Below are positions 6,493-14,274 of a stretch of DNA of 14,274 nucleotides, in pieces (within the stretch, counting starts at the first letter, position 1; every line of letters starts with the position of its first letter). The DNA comes from Novosphingobium sp. (GTDB lineage Bacteria > Pseudomonadota > Alphaproteobacteria > Sphingomonadales > Sphingomonadaceae): positions 1 to 14,274 of the forward strand of contig JAIXYF010000176.1 of the NCBI GenBank assembly GCA_027490345.1. The letters are read 5' to 3'. A program made the position numbers and the translations under genes. The notes below the pieces were generated by a model that saw only the letters and a list, made by a program, of their open reading frames with translations, did no database searches and was not told the origin of the DNA.

Positions 6493-7746
6493 TCACGGCG
6501 CGAGAATGCCGTTGATCAGGGCTGTGCGAGCCGCATCGCGGTTCTCACCGCGAATGTTAACAAAGGCCTTGCCGTCACGTTCGGAGATCGAGACAAGTTG
6601 CAGCGCGCCCATCTTGCCCGCCTTGTCGAAGCGTTTTTTGGGCGAACCAGAAGCAACCATCTCGGCCGAGAGACCAGCGCGGCGGAGCTGGGTTAACCGG
6701 TTGATCGCAAATTCGAGCAGGGCATCACTTTCGAGCGCAATGACGATATCCAGCGGCGCTTCGCCCTTGTCCCCCACCAGCATCGCCAGCCGTTCGATCC
6801 CCGCCGCCCAGCCGACTGCCGGGGTGTGCGGGCCGCCGAGCGCTTCGATTAGCCCGTCATAGCGTCCGCCGCCGAGCACGGTGCCTTGCGCGCCCAGCCG
6901 GTCGGTGACGAATTCAAACGCGGTGTGGCGGTAGTAGTCGAGGCCGCGCACCAAAGTCGGTGCGCGGGTCCACGCCACGCCAGCGGCATCCAGCCCGGCG
7001 GTCACCTTGCCGAAGAAGTCTTGCGCCTCATCCGACAGGAAAGCGTCGATCATCGGCGCATCGGCGGTGAACACCTTGTCGCGCGGGTCCTTGCTATCCA
7101 GGATGCGCAGCGGGTTCTTTTCGAGGCGTTCTTGCGAATCCTCCGAAAGCTCGGCCTTGTGGGCGCGGAAGTAGTCCACCAGCGCGGCGCGCCATGCTTC
7201 GCGGCTGGAGGCATCGCCCAGGGTGTTAAGCTGGAGCGTGACGCCGTCCGCAATTCCCAGTTCCTTGAGGATCTGGTCGGCCATCACCAGCAGTTCGACA
7301 TCCGCCTGGGGCTCGCCCGCGCCCAAAATCTCGGCGTCGATCTGGTGGAACTGGCGGTAGCGGCCCTTCTGGGGGCGTTCATAGCGGAACAGCGGGCCGT
7401 GCGTCGCGAGCTTCAGCGGCGCGTGCTGCTGCCAGCCGTTGGTGAGGTAGGCGCGCGCGATTCCGGCCGTGAATTCGGGGCGCAGGGTCAGCGATTCGCC
7501 GCCGCGATCCTCGAAGCTGTACATTTCCTTGGAAACGACATCGGTCGTCTCACCCAGGCTGCGGCTGAACACGGTGGTCTTCTCGAACACCGGCATTTCG
7601 GCACGGCGGAAACGGTAAAGCCGCCGCACGCGTTCGAAGGTCTCCACCACGAAGGCGAAAGCCTCGGCGTCGGGGCCGAAGATATCCTGCGTGCCGCGGA
7701 TCGCCTGCGGGGTCGCGGGGGCTTGCTTGGGGGTTTCCTTGGTCAT
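6493..7746 (-). CDS. hisS: histidyl-tRNA synthetase
   Basis: This class II enzyme charges tRNA-His with histidine. The 417 residues fit bacterial HisRS. Motif 2 lies at about 117-140 (GPLFRYERPQKGRYRQFHQIDAE), the histidine-specific segment LVRGLDYYRHTAFE at 265-278, and motif 3 at 308-320 (TPAVGWAAGIERL). A C-terminal anticodon-binding domain follows from about 330. No good ribosome-binding site stands before the ATG. The first 12 residues are a short polar extension. The gene is divergent from the M61 peptidase gene across a 107-base gap and leads the minus-strand run into prfA and prmC. Confidence 0.97.
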   Translation of the reverse strand: MTKETPKQAPATPQAIRGTQDIFGPDAEAFAFVVETFERVRRLYRFRRAEMPVFEKTTVFSRSLGETTDVVSKEMYSFEDRGGESLTLRPEFTAGIARAYLTNGWQQHAPLKLATHGPLFRYERPQKGRYRQFHQIDAEILGAGEPQADVELLVMADQILKELGIADGVTLQLNTLGDASSREAWRAALVDYFRAHKAELSEDSQERLEKNPLRILDSKDPRDKVFTADAPMIDAFLSDEAQDFFGKVTAGLDAAGVAWTRAPTLVRGLDYYRHTAFEFVTDRLGAQGTVLGGGRYDGLIEALGGPHTPAVGWAAGIERLAMLVGDKGEAPLDIVIALESDALLEFAINRLTQLRRAGLSAEMVASGSPKKRFDKAGKMGALQLVSISERDGKAFVNIRGENRDAARTALINGILAP

Positions 7747-7853
7747 GTCTGTGGGCGCGATTAGCGGTATTGTGCCTGAGGGGGAAGGGCCTGCACCTTT
7801 GCGCGACCGGGTGCCCGGTTGCAGTCGCGAAAACTTCGCGCCATGAAGATGCG

Positions 7854-9869
7854 ATGACTTTCTTGCTCAAGCGCCCCGCCGCACGTCCCGCCGTTTTGGG
7901 CCCCGCCCTTGCTCTGGCCGCAGCCCTGCTTTCCACCAGCGCCTTTGCGCAAGTCCAGCCACCGGCCAATACCCGGCCAATGGCGGTGCCGTTCGTCGAT
8001 CCGATCCCGGAGGCTGCGGACAAGCCCTTCCCTGGCACGATCAGCCTTGCGATCGATGCCAGCGATGTGACCACCGGCGCCTATCGTGTGACCGAGAAGA
8101 TCCCCGTGCCGGCAGGCACCACGAAGCTCACGCTGCTCCACCCCAAGTGGCTGCCCGGCAATCATGGGCCGAAGGGCACCATCGCCGAACTGGTCGATAT
8201 CCGCTTTTACGCAGGCGGCCAGCTGCTGACGTGGACGCGCGATCCGGTCGATGTCTTCGCTTTCCACATCGATGTGCCTGCCGGTGCGGCAGAGATCACC
8301 GCAACGTTCATCCACACCTCGCCGCTGCGTGAAAGCGAAGGCCGCATCACGATGACGCGCGAGATGCTCAACCTGCAATGGGAGAAGATGAGCCTCTATC
8401 CGGCGGGCTATTATGTGCGGCAGATCAAGGTGAAGCCGACGGTGACCTTCCCCGCGAACTGGCAGGTGTTCACCGCGCTCGATGGCAAGGCGGCGAACGG
8501 GAGCGTCGTGACCTGGGACGTGACCGATTACGAAACGCTGGTAGATTCGCCGATCTTTGCCGGGCTCCATGCCGCGCGCCACGATCTGGGGCAGGGGGTG
8601 TGGTTCGATCTCGTGGCCGACAAGCCCGAATTTCTGAAGATCGCGCCCGAGAACCTGCAGGTCTATCGCAATATGGTCGACGAGGCGCTGCTGGCGTTCG
8701 GCGCAAAGCACTTCGATCATTATGATTTCCTGCTGGCGATGACCGACCGGATGGGCGGCATCGGGCTGGAGCATCACCGTTCGAGTGAGAACCAGTATGA
8801 GCCGCGCACGCTGATCGACTGGGCGGCGGGCGATTGGGATCGCAACGTGATCCCGCACGAATTTGCGCATTCGTGGGACGGCAAGTATCGCCGCCCCGCC
8901 CGGCTGTGGACGCCGGATTACCGGGCGCCGATGCAGGACAATCTGCTGTGGGTCTATGAAGGGCAGACGCAGTTCTGGGGGCTGGTCCTTGCCGCGCGTT
9001 CGGGCGTGCAGAGCAAGGAGCAGGTGCTGGGGCAGTTTGCCAACTACGCCGGCTCGTTCACTCAGTATCCGGGGCGTGCATGGCGTTCGGTCGAGGATAC
9101 CACCCACGATCCGATCATGGCGAGCCGCAAGCCCAAGCCGTTCTCGTCGCTCGCGCGCAACGAGGAATACTACACCGAAGGCGCGCTGGTGTGGCTGGAA
9201 GTGGATGCGATCCTACGCGAGAGCACGGCTGGCAAGAAGGGCATCGACGATTTCGCCAAGGCCTTTTTCGGCGTGAAGGACGGCGATTGGGGCGTGCTGA
9301 CCTATGAGCAGGATGACGTGGTGAAGACGCTGCAGGCGCTCCATCCGTATGATTGGGCAGGCTTCTTCAAGACCCGCATCCAGACCCCGGGCCAGCCCTC
9401 CCCGCTCGGCGGGATCGAGCGCGGCGGCTATAAGTTGGCGTGGAAGGAAGAGCCCAATCCTTATGACAAGGCGCGCATGGCTTCGGGCAAATACATCTCG
9501 CTCAACCATTCGATCGGCCTTGCCATCGACAACGACGGCAAGGTTTCCGGCAGCCGCTGGGATGGTCCGGCGTTCCGCGCCGGGATCGTGACGGGCATGC
9601 AGATCCTCTCGGTTAACGGGAAGGCCTATGATCAGGATGCGCTAAAGGCAGCGATCACGGCGGCAAAAGCCGCGGCCACGCCGATCGAGCTGATCGTGAA
9701 GCGGGACGATCTGGTTCGCACTATCGCGCTGCCTTATCACGATGGGCTGCGCTGGCCCTGGCTGGAACGCGCCGCGCCCGGCACGGCGCCCACCGGGCTC
9801 GACAAGCTGCTGGCGCCGCGCGCCGTGGCCCTGAAAAAGGTTGGAGCCGAAAAGGCGGCCACGAAATAG
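7854..9869 (+). CDS. M61 family metallopeptidase with PDZ domain, exported
   Basis: This is a zinc peptidase of MEROPS family M61 (glycyl aminopeptidase type), probably periplasmic. The chosen ATG gives 671 residues and a clean signal peptide: KRPAAR, a hydrophobic core, then AFA at 30-32 before QVQ. A longer frame with 28 extra codons would bury this signal, so I reject it. A beta-rich N-terminal domain is followed by a thermolysin-like catalytic domain with HEFAH at 335-339; Glu369 in YEGQTQFW is the likely third zinc ligand. A PDZ-like domain spans about 550-625 (FRAGIVTGMQILSVNGK). Substrates are not known. No partner gene is adjacent; ppa follows after 114 bases, probably with its own promoter. 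Confidence 0.92.
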   Translation: MTFLLKRPAARPAVLGPALALAAALLSTSAFAQVQPPANTRPMAVPFVDPIPEAADKPFPGTISLAIDASDVTTGAYRVTEKIPVPAGTTKLTLLHPKWLPGNHGPKGTIAELVDIRFYAGGQLLTWTRDPVDVFAFHIDVPAGAAEITATFIHTSPLRESEGRITMTREMLNLQWEKMSLYPAGYYVRQIKVKPTVTFPANWQVFTALDGKAANGSVVTWDVTDYETLVDSPIFAGLHAARHDLGQGVWFDLVADKPEFLKIAPENLQVYRNMVDEALLAFGAKHFDHYDFLLAMTDRMGGIGLEHHRSSENQYEPRTLIDWAAGDWDRNVIPHEFAHSWDGKYRRPARLWTPDYRAPMQDNLLWVYEGQTQFWGLVLAARSGVQSKEQVLGQFANYAGSFTQYPGRAWRSVEDTTHDPIMASRKPKPFSSLARNEEYYTEGALVWLEVDAILRESTAGKKGIDDFAKAFFGVKDGDWGVLTYEQDDVVKTLQALHPYDWAGFFKTRIQTPGQPSPLGGIERGGYKLAWKEEPNPYDKARMASGKYISLNHSIGLAIDNDGKVSGSRWDGPAFRAGIVTGMQILSVNGKAYDQDALKAAITAAKAAATPIELIVKRDDLVRTIALPYHDGLRWPWLERAAPGTAPTGLDKLLAPRAVALKKVGAEKAATK

Positions 9870-9909
9870 CCTGCGGCCGCGGGATCACTGCCGAACCTTC
9901 ACGTTCATG

Positions 9910-9938
9910 TTGCGGTGCAAAAACGGCGGCGCTAGAGA
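9910..9938 (+). promoter_or_regulatory. candidate promoter of ppa
   Basis: TTGCGG (9910-9915) and TAGAGA (9933-9938) are 17 bases apart, 45 bases before the ppa start. The same layout (TTG, 17-base spacer, TAGAG) stands in front of pmbA on the other strand, which raises my trust in both. Confidence 0.4.
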
Positions 9939-9983
9939 CGCATCGCAAGTTCACCTGCCCTCGCGGCACAGCGAAAGCATCCC

Positions 9984-10517
9984 ATGCGCATCGACATGAT
10001 CCCCATTGGCGAAAATCCGCCCGAAACGCTCAATGTCATCATCGAGGTTCCCGTTGGCGGCGAGCCGGTGAAGTACGAGTTCGACAAGGCCTCGGGCGCA
10101 CTGTTCGTTGATCGTATCCTGCACACGCCGATGCGCTATCCGGCAAACTACGGATTCGTGCCGCACACGCTTTCGCCCGATGGCGATCCGCTGGATGCGC
10201 TGGTGATCGCGCGTTCGCCGTTCGTGCCCGGCTCGGTCGTGCGCGTGCGGCCGATTGCAGTGCTCAATCTGGAAGACGAGCACGGCGGCGACGAAAAGCT
10301 GGTCTGCGTGCCTGACGACAAGACCTTCCCCTATTACCGTGATGTGGCGGAGCAGGGCGATCTGCCCGAGATCGTGCTCCAGCAGATCGAGCACTTCTTC
10401 ACCCACTACAAGGATCTGGAGAAGGAAAAGTGGGTGCGCGTGGGCAAGTGGGGCGGCGCCGAAGATGCCAAACGCATTACGCTCGAAGCTATTGAACGCG
10501 CCAAGGCTGCCAAGTAA
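9984..10517 (+). CDS. ppa: inorganic pyrophosphatase, family I
   Basis: This soluble enzyme splits pyrophosphate to phosphate and so pulls nucleic acid synthesis, tRNA charging and S-adenosylmethionine synthesis forward. The 177 residues match the bacterial hexameric type. The signature DGDPLDALV carries metal ligands Asp66, Asp68 and Asp71. Other conserved active-site residues are visible in EVPxGxxxKYE (Glu21, Lys30, Glu32), in RYPANYGFVPHT, and in the Asp/Lys residues of PDDKTFPYY. The gene converges on pmbA with a 50-base gap that contains a GC-rich hairpin. Confidence 0.98.
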   Translation: MRIDMIPIGENPPETLNVIIEVPVGGEPVKYEFDKASGALFVDRILHTPMRYPANYGFVPHTLSPDGDPLDALVIARSPFVPGSVVRVRPIAVLNLEDEHGGDEKLVCVPDDKTFPYYRDVAEQGDLPEIVLQQIEHFFTHYKDLEKEKWVRVGKWGGAEDAKRITLEAIERAKAAK

Positions 10518-10534
10518 CTGACGAAAATCAGATC

Positions 10535-10577
10535 GGGGGCTCAGGGCGCCTGGCGGGGCGCCCTCGCTCAATCCCCC
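10535..10577. terminator. GC-rich hairpin between ppa and pmbA
   Basis: AGGGCGCC (10543-10550) and GGCGCCCT (10557-10564) pair perfectly around a six-base loop. An outer GGGGG/CCCCC pair (10535-10539 with 10573-10577) could extend it into the pmbA end. It stands between convergent stops as a shared terminator would, but no T-run follows directly on either strand. Confidence 0.5.
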
Positions 10578-11914
10578 GCAACGCTGAGCCCGTCGATCCG
10601 CAGTGTCGGCACATCGATGCCGCGCCAGGTTTCCAGATCATCTGCTGCGACCAGCCGGGCGAACATGTCGATGAGGTTGCCTGCTACGGTGAATTCGGCA
10701 ACCGGCCCGGTGATTTCGCCGTTCTGGATGCGGAAGCCCGAGGCGCCCCGGCTGTAATCGCCGGTCACCCCGTTGACCCCGTGGCCGATCAGTTCGGTCA
10801 CGTAGATCCCGTCAGCGATATCGGCCATCAGCGCGGTGCGGCTGACGGAGCCGGGCTGCAGCACGAGATTGCCCGCCGTGACATGCGGCGCGCCCGATCC
10901 TCCGCGTGAAGCATGACCCGTGGGCGCTGCGCCCAATTGGCGCGCGGCGGCTGCATCCATCAGCCAGCCGGTGAGGCGGCCCGCCTCCACCAGATTGCGC
11001 GGCCCGGTGGCAAGCCCCTCGCCATCGAACGGGCGCGAGCGCGGGCCGCGGCGGCGCAGCGGGTCTTCGCTGATGGTGATTGCCGAATCGAACAGTTGCG
11101 CGCCGTCCTTGTCCAGCAGAAAGCTGGCGCGGCGCGCGATGGCTGCGCCCGATATCGCGCCAAGCAAGTGGCCGACGAGCGAACTGCCGACACGCGGATC
11201 GAACACGATGGCATACGTACCGCTTTTCACGCGGCCGGGATTCACGCGGGCAACGGTGCGCTCTCCCGCCTCGCGCCCGATATCGGCTGGCGAAAGCAGA
11301 TCGGCGGCGTGGCGCGCGCTGCGCCAGGCATAATCGCGCTGCATCCCCGCGTCCGTTCCAGCGAGCACGCTGGCGGAACGGCCATGGCTGGTGGCTGCAT
11401 AAGCCCCGCTAAAGCCATGGCTGGTGGCCAGCGCGACGACTCCGCGCCCGGCGCTGGCGCTGCCGCCTTCGCTGTTGGTCACGCCGGGCACCGCGCGCGC
11501 GGCATCTTCGGCTTCTTCGGCCCAGCGGCGCAGGGTTTGCGGATCGGGCTCTTGGCCATCAACCAGATCGAGATCGGGTACCCCGCTGCGCAGGAGGAGC
11601 TCTTCGGGAGCCAGCCCGGCGAACTTGTCGGCCGGAGCAGCGCGCGCCATGTCGACCGCGCGGCTGGCCAGTTCATCCAGCGCGCCCTCGCCAAGGTCGG
11701 TCGAGCCGATCGAGGCGGAGGCGCCGCCGACGAAGACCCGCAGGCCGATGTGCTCGGACTCGGATCGCTCGACATCTTCCAGCGCACCCAGGCGGACCGA
11801 AACGGCTTCAGACGAATCGGCAATGTAGACCGCATCGCCGGCTTCGGCACCAGCGCGCAGCGCTCGTTCGATGAGCGCATGGCAGCGGGCCTGAGCCTCT
11901 TCAGGGGAAAGCAT
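10568..11914 (-). CDS. pmbA: PmbA/TldE, TldD-PmbA family protein
   Basis: PmbA (TldE) is the partner subunit of the TldD metalloprotease, which in E. coli completes microcin B17 and helps degrade the CcdA antitoxin. The 448 residues and the C-terminal segments GHASRGGSGAPHVTAGNL (about 333-350) and TGDYSRGASGFRIQNGEITGPV (384-405) fit PmbA. No HExxxH zinc motif is present, as expected for this subunit, so activity would need TldD, which is not in the window. The ATG has an AAAGG site about 11 bases upstream. The gene lies 81 bases after the small membrane protein gene, and a promoter-like pair of boxes stands in that gap. Its role in this organism is not shown by the neighbours. Confidence 0.93.
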   Translation of the reverse strand: MLSPEEAQARCHALIERALRAGAEAGDAVYIADSSEAVSVRLGALEDVERSESEHIGLRVFVGGASASIGSTDLGEGALDELASRAVDMARAAPADKFAGLAPEELLLRSGVPDLDLVDGQEPDPQTLRRWAEEAEDAARAVPGVTNSEGGSASAGRGVVALATSHGFSGAYAATSHGRSASVLAGTDAGMQRDYAWRSARHAADLLSPADIGREAGERTVARVNPGRVKSGTYAIVFDPRVGSSLVGHLLGAISGAAIARRASFLLDKDGAQLFDSAITISEDPLRRRGPRSRPFDGEGLATGPRNLVEAGRLTGWLMDAAAARQLGAAPTGHASRGGSGAPHVTAGNLVLQPGSVSRTALMADIADGIYVTELIGHGVNGVTGDYSRGASGFRIQNGEITGPVAEFTVAGNLIDMFARLVAADDLETWRGIDVPTLRIDGLSVAGD

Positions 11915-11953
11915 CGGGAACAGGGCCTTTGTACGCGGACACGGAATAGCCCG

Positions 11954-11982
11954 GCTCTAGCCCGCCGCGGCGCACCCTGCAA
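11954..11982 (-). promoter_or_regulatory. candidate promoter of pmbA
   Basis: On the minus strand TTGCAG (11982-11977) and TAGAGC (11959-11954) are 17 bases apart, 39 bases before the pmbA start. The layout closely copies that before ppa. Confidence 0.45.
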
Positions 11983-11995
11983 TCAGGTGGCGCAA

Positions 11996-12394
11996 TCAGG
12001 CGAAGGAAACGAGCAGCCGGAACAGCGCCGCCAACAGGAACGGCAGGCCGATTGCCGCCGCCCAGACCGCCAGTTGATCGCGGCGGAAATCGGCGTGAAG
12101 GGCCGGATTGGCCGATTCGGCCGGGCTCAGCTTTTCCCACCGGCGCTCGAAATGGCGGAACATCGGGATGATCCCGGCCACCAGCACGATCAGCGCAATC
12201 ATCGGGAGCAGCGAGCCGCCTTCGCCCTCAAGCGTGCGCAAGGTGACGAAAATCTGCAGCGCAGTGTAGACCAGCAGGCTGTAGGCGACCGTGTCGCTCA
12301 TGCGCTTGCGCCAGTCCAGCGCCCCGGGTGCGAGCTTGATGCCCTGCAGCGCGCTGCCTTCGCTTCTCAGATCCGTGGCAATTCCCTTGCTCAT
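11996..12394 (-). CDS. small membrane protein of unknown function
   Basis: I do not recognise this protein. From the ATG at 12392-12394 it has 132 residues; an AAAGGG site eight bases before supports this start, while the frame stays open 23 codons further upstream without support. A charged N-terminus of about 30 residues is followed by three likely membrane helices at about 35-53, 62-79 and 108-130. A loop with many Arg and Glu (HFERRWEKL at 81-89) lies between the second and third helix. There is no signal peptide or known motif. A good promoter candidate stands in front. It is divergent from lptB and leads towards pmbA, but nothing links their roles. Confidence 0.75.
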   Translation of the reverse strand: MSKGIATDLRSEGSALQGIKLAPGALDWRKRMSDTVAYSLLVYTALQIFVTLRTLEGEGGSLLPMIALIVLVAGIIPMFRHFERRWEKLSPAESANPALHADFRRDQLAVWAAAIGLPFLLAALFRLLVSFA

Positions 12395-12425
12395 CGGCTG
12401 TGCCCTTTCTTGTCTCTCCTCATCG

Positions 12426-12454
12426 AGTAGAACACGCATTCGCAATTGTTTCAA
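12426..12454 (-). promoter_or_regulatory. candidate promoter of the small membrane protein gene
   Basis: On the minus strand TTGAAA (12454-12449) and TCTACT (12431-12426) are 17 bases apart, 31 bases before the ATG. This is the best sigma-70 type match among the promoter candidates I list in the window (5 of 6 and 4 of 6 consensus bases). Confidence 0.5.
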
Positions 12455-12595
12455 GCGTTGCAATATTCCTGTGCCAGATCCCGTGCCGCAGCCAGACGCG
12501 CCTCCGCCTGTGGCCCGGCGCCAACGCTGCCATGCATAAATCCTGCCAAGGCGCGCAGACGGGCTTTGCCCGCGCCGCAGACCCGGCTAAGGACC

Positions 12596-13372
12596 ATGGC
12601 ACTTATGGACGAGATGCCTGCCAATGCGACCAACCAAGCCGTCCACGAACAGGGCGGGCTGGAAGTTGTGTCCATCGCCAAAAGCTATGACAAGCGGGCG
12701 GTGCTCACCGATATCTCGCTGTCGGTGGCCAAGGGCGAAGTGCTGGGGCTGCTTGGCCCCAACGGCGCGGGCAAGACCACCTGCTTCTATTCGATCATGG
12801 GGCTGGTGCGGCCGGATTCGGGGCGCATCCTGCTCGACGGTGTCGATATCACGCGCTTGCCGATGTATCGCCGCGCCATTCTCGGTCTTGGCTATCTGCC
12901 GCAGGAAACCTCGATCTTTCGGGGCATGACGGTTGAGCAGAACATCAACACCGTGCTCGAACTGGTAGAACCCGACAAGGTGACCCGGGCGGCAGAGCTG
13001 GACCGCCTGCTCGATGAATTCGGCCTTACCCGGCTGCGCGCTTCGCCGGCCATGGCGCTTTCGGGGGGCGAACGGCGGCGCTGCGAAATTGCACGCGCGC
13101 TGGCGGCCAACCCTTCGATCATCCTGCTCGATGAACCCTTCGCGGGCATCGATCCGCTTTCGATCAGTGATATTCGCCATCTGGTGATCGATCTCAAGAA
13201 CCGGGGAATCGGTGTACTGATCACCGATCACAACGTGCGCGAGACGCTGGATATCGTCGACCGGGCGTGCATCATCTATGGCGGGCAGGTGCTGTTTGCT
13301 GGCAGCCCCGAGGCGCTGGTGGCCGATCCCAACGTGCGCCGGCTCTATCTGGGCGAGGGCTTTACCCTGTGA
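12596..13372 (+). CDS. lptB: LPS export ABC transporter ATPase LptB
   Basis: LptB drives extraction of lipopolysaccharide from the inner membrane together with LptF, LptG and LptC. The 258 residues show a full ABC ATPase: Walker A GPNGAGKT at 54-61, Q-loop Gln103 in LPQETSIF, signature LSGGERRR at 155-162, Walker B IILLDEP at 175-181 with catalytic Glu180, and switch His212 in ITDHNVRET. LPQETSIFR and FAGIDPLSISDI are typical of LptB rather than other ABC ATPases. TAAGGA lies two bases before this ATG and 11 before the next one (12605), so the start may be the latter. rpoN follows after 44 bases, probably in the same operon. lptC and lptA, often just upstream, are absent here. Confidence 0.96.
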   Translation: MALMDEMPANATNQAVHEQGGLEVVSIAKSYDKRAVLTDISLSVAKGEVLGLLGPNGAGKTTCFYSIMGLVRPDSGRILLDGVDITRLPMYRRAILGLGYLPQETSIFRGMTVEQNINTVLELVEPDKVTRAAELDRLLDEFGLTRLRASPAMALSGGERRRCEIARALAANPSIILLDEPFAGIDPLSISDIRHLVIDLKNRGIGVLITDHNVRETLDIVDRACIIYGGQVLFAGSPEALVADPNVRRLYLGEGFTL

Positions 13373-13416
13373 CGTTCCAGGGTGTGACCCCGCCGCGATC
13401 GGGAGCATAGGCCGCG

Positions 13417-14274
13417 ATGGCGCTGGGTCCGCGGTTAGACCTCCGCCAAAGCCAGTCACTGGTCATGACCCCGCAGCTCCAGCAGGCGATCAAGCTGCTG
13501 GCGCTGTCGAACCTCGAGATCGAGGCCTTCATCGGCGATGCGCTGGACTCCAATCCGCTGCTCGAACTGGGCGAGGGCGCAAGTGATGGCCCCGTTGATC
13601 CGGGATTCGAGGGCGAAGCGGAAGGGCTGCGGCGCACCACGCTCGAAAGCTCGCCGGTCGATCAGCTGGTCAGCGAAGGCCGGGCGGCAGATGATCGTCC
13701 GCTGGATATCGATGCCACCGCGCTCGACCGCGACCGTGACACGGGGGATGGCGCGCGGAGCGACTTTACCGACAGCCTCGGCGATTTCGGCAGCGGAGGT
13801 GCGGGCGGCGAAGGCCCCGATATCGACGAGCGCGGCGGCAGCAGCGCAACCCTTGCCGAACATCTTCACGCCCAGATCGGCGCGGTCACGTCGGACCCGG
13901 CGCTGCTGTTTGCGGCACGCTGGCTGATCGGCCAGATCGACGAGGCGGGCTACCTCACCACCACATTGGACGAAGCGGGCGGCGCGCTCGGTCTGCCGCA
14001 CGTCGCCATGCAGGCCGCGCTCGGCCTTGTGCAATCGCTCGATCCCACCGGCGTGGGCGCGCGCAATCTGGGCGAATGCATTGCGCTCCAGGCGCGCGAG
14101 GCGGACCGCTACGATCCGTGCATGGCGCGGTTGATCGATAATCTCGATCTCCTCGCTCGCGGCGAAATTCCCCGGCTCAAGCGGCTGTGCCAGGTCGATG
14201 ACGAGGACTTTGCCGACATGCTGCGCGAACTGCGCAGCTATGATCCCAAGCCCGGCCTGCGCTTCGGCTCCGGC
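13417..14274 (+). CDS. rpoN: RNA polymerase sigma-54 factor, N-terminal part (3' end outside window)
   Basis: Sigma-54 directs RNA polymerase to -24/-12 promoters that need enhancer-binding activators, classically for nitrogen control. The first 286 residues are visible and open to the window edge. Region I is clear: LDLRQSQSLVMTPQLQQAIKLLALSNLEI at 7-35, Gln-rich and Leu-rich as in the family. Region II, about 52-145, is acidic and glycine-rich and looks disordered. The core-binding domain begins near 145 (TLAEHLHAQI) and includes SLDPTGVGARNLGECIALQ at 207-225. The DNA-binding domain with the RpoN box is beyond the edge. It lies 44 bases behind lptB, an order shared by many Proteobacteria. 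Confidence 0.97.
   Translation, partial: MALGPRLDLRQSQSLVMTPQLQQAIKLLALSNLEIEAFIGDALDSNPLLELGEGASDGPVDPGFEGEAEGLRRTTLESSPVDQLVSEGRAADDRPLDIDATALDRDRDTGDGARSDFTDSLGDFGSGGAGGEGPDIDERGGSSATLAEHLHAQIGAVTSDPALLFAARWLIGQIDEAGYLTTTLDEAGGALGLPHVAMQAALGLVQSLDPTGVGARNLGECIALQAREADRYDPCMARLIDNLDLLARGEIPRLKRLCQVDDEDFADMLRELRSYDPKPGLRFGSG

Noticed and set aside
7770..7853. 28-codon N-terminal extension of the M61 peptidase
   Set aside because: It would place the signal peptide inside the protein; the ATG at 7854 leaves a normal exported N-terminus.
7761..9107. Minus-strand frame of 448 codons opposite the M61 gene
   Set aside because: Same GC-bias shadow. The plus strand has a signal peptide, HEFAH and PDZ signals, so it is the true coding strand.
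10913..12430. Plus-strand frame of about 500 codons opposite pmbA and the membrane protein gene
   Set aside because: It spans two genes and the gap between them, has low-complexity composition and no known motif.
12446..12595. 50-codon N-terminal extension of lptB
   Set aside because: LptB needs no such extension; the composition is Arg/Ala/Pro-rich like non-coding GC-rich frames, and TAAGGA lies at the shorter start.
12451..12597. 48-codon minus-strand frame overlapping the lptB start
   Set aside because: Its stop is within the -35 box of the next gene, it has no well-spaced ribosome-binding site, and nothing shows it is conserved. A remnant gene is possible but unsupported.

Overview
The window is about 14.3 kb of GC-rich DNA carrying twelve recognisable genes. 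Most belong to the core gene set of an alphaproteobacterium, most likely a sphingomonad (Novosphingobium/Sphingomonas type). The reasons are the hisS–prfA–prmC–DUF4167 order, an lptB–rpoN pair, a family M61 protease with a PDZ domain, and the codon use. Species cannot be fixed from the sequence alone. I see no transposase, integrase, phage gene, CRISPR array, tRNA or rRNA.

Layout. Bases 1-227 (+) are the 3' end of an acyl-CoA dehydrogenase gene. Bases 228-534 hold no convincing gene but carry a cluster of inverted repeats between two convergent genes, including one strong terminator. From 7746 down to 535 six genes run on the minus strand: hisS, prfA, prmC, a DUF4167 protein gene, lnt and metK. 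prfA and prmC overlap by 8 bases and form an enzyme-substrate pair, since PrmC methylates release factor RF1. The DUF4167 gene has its own leader of about 230 bases, and a TTG start fits it best. metK has a 26-base palindromic operator in the 43-base gap behind lnt.

On the plus strand at 7854-9869 lies an exported M61 metallopeptidase, divergent from hisS, followed by ppa (inorganic pyrophosphatase). ppa converges on pmbA (TldE), which lies on the minus strand behind a small three-helix membrane protein gene. Divergent from that gene are lptB (LPS transport ATPase) and the first 286 codons of rpoN (sigma-54), which runs off the right edge.

Taken together these genes serve translation (histidine charging, termination, release-factor methylation), one-carbon metabolism (S-adenosylmethionine, which PrmC also consumes), envelope building (lipoprotein acylation, LPS export) and proteolysis. 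I found no clearly new multi-gene system. The best leads are the metK operator, the DUF4167 protein (RG-rich start, charged tandem repeat, AT-hook-like tail) with its structured leader, and the hairpin cluster at 239-518.
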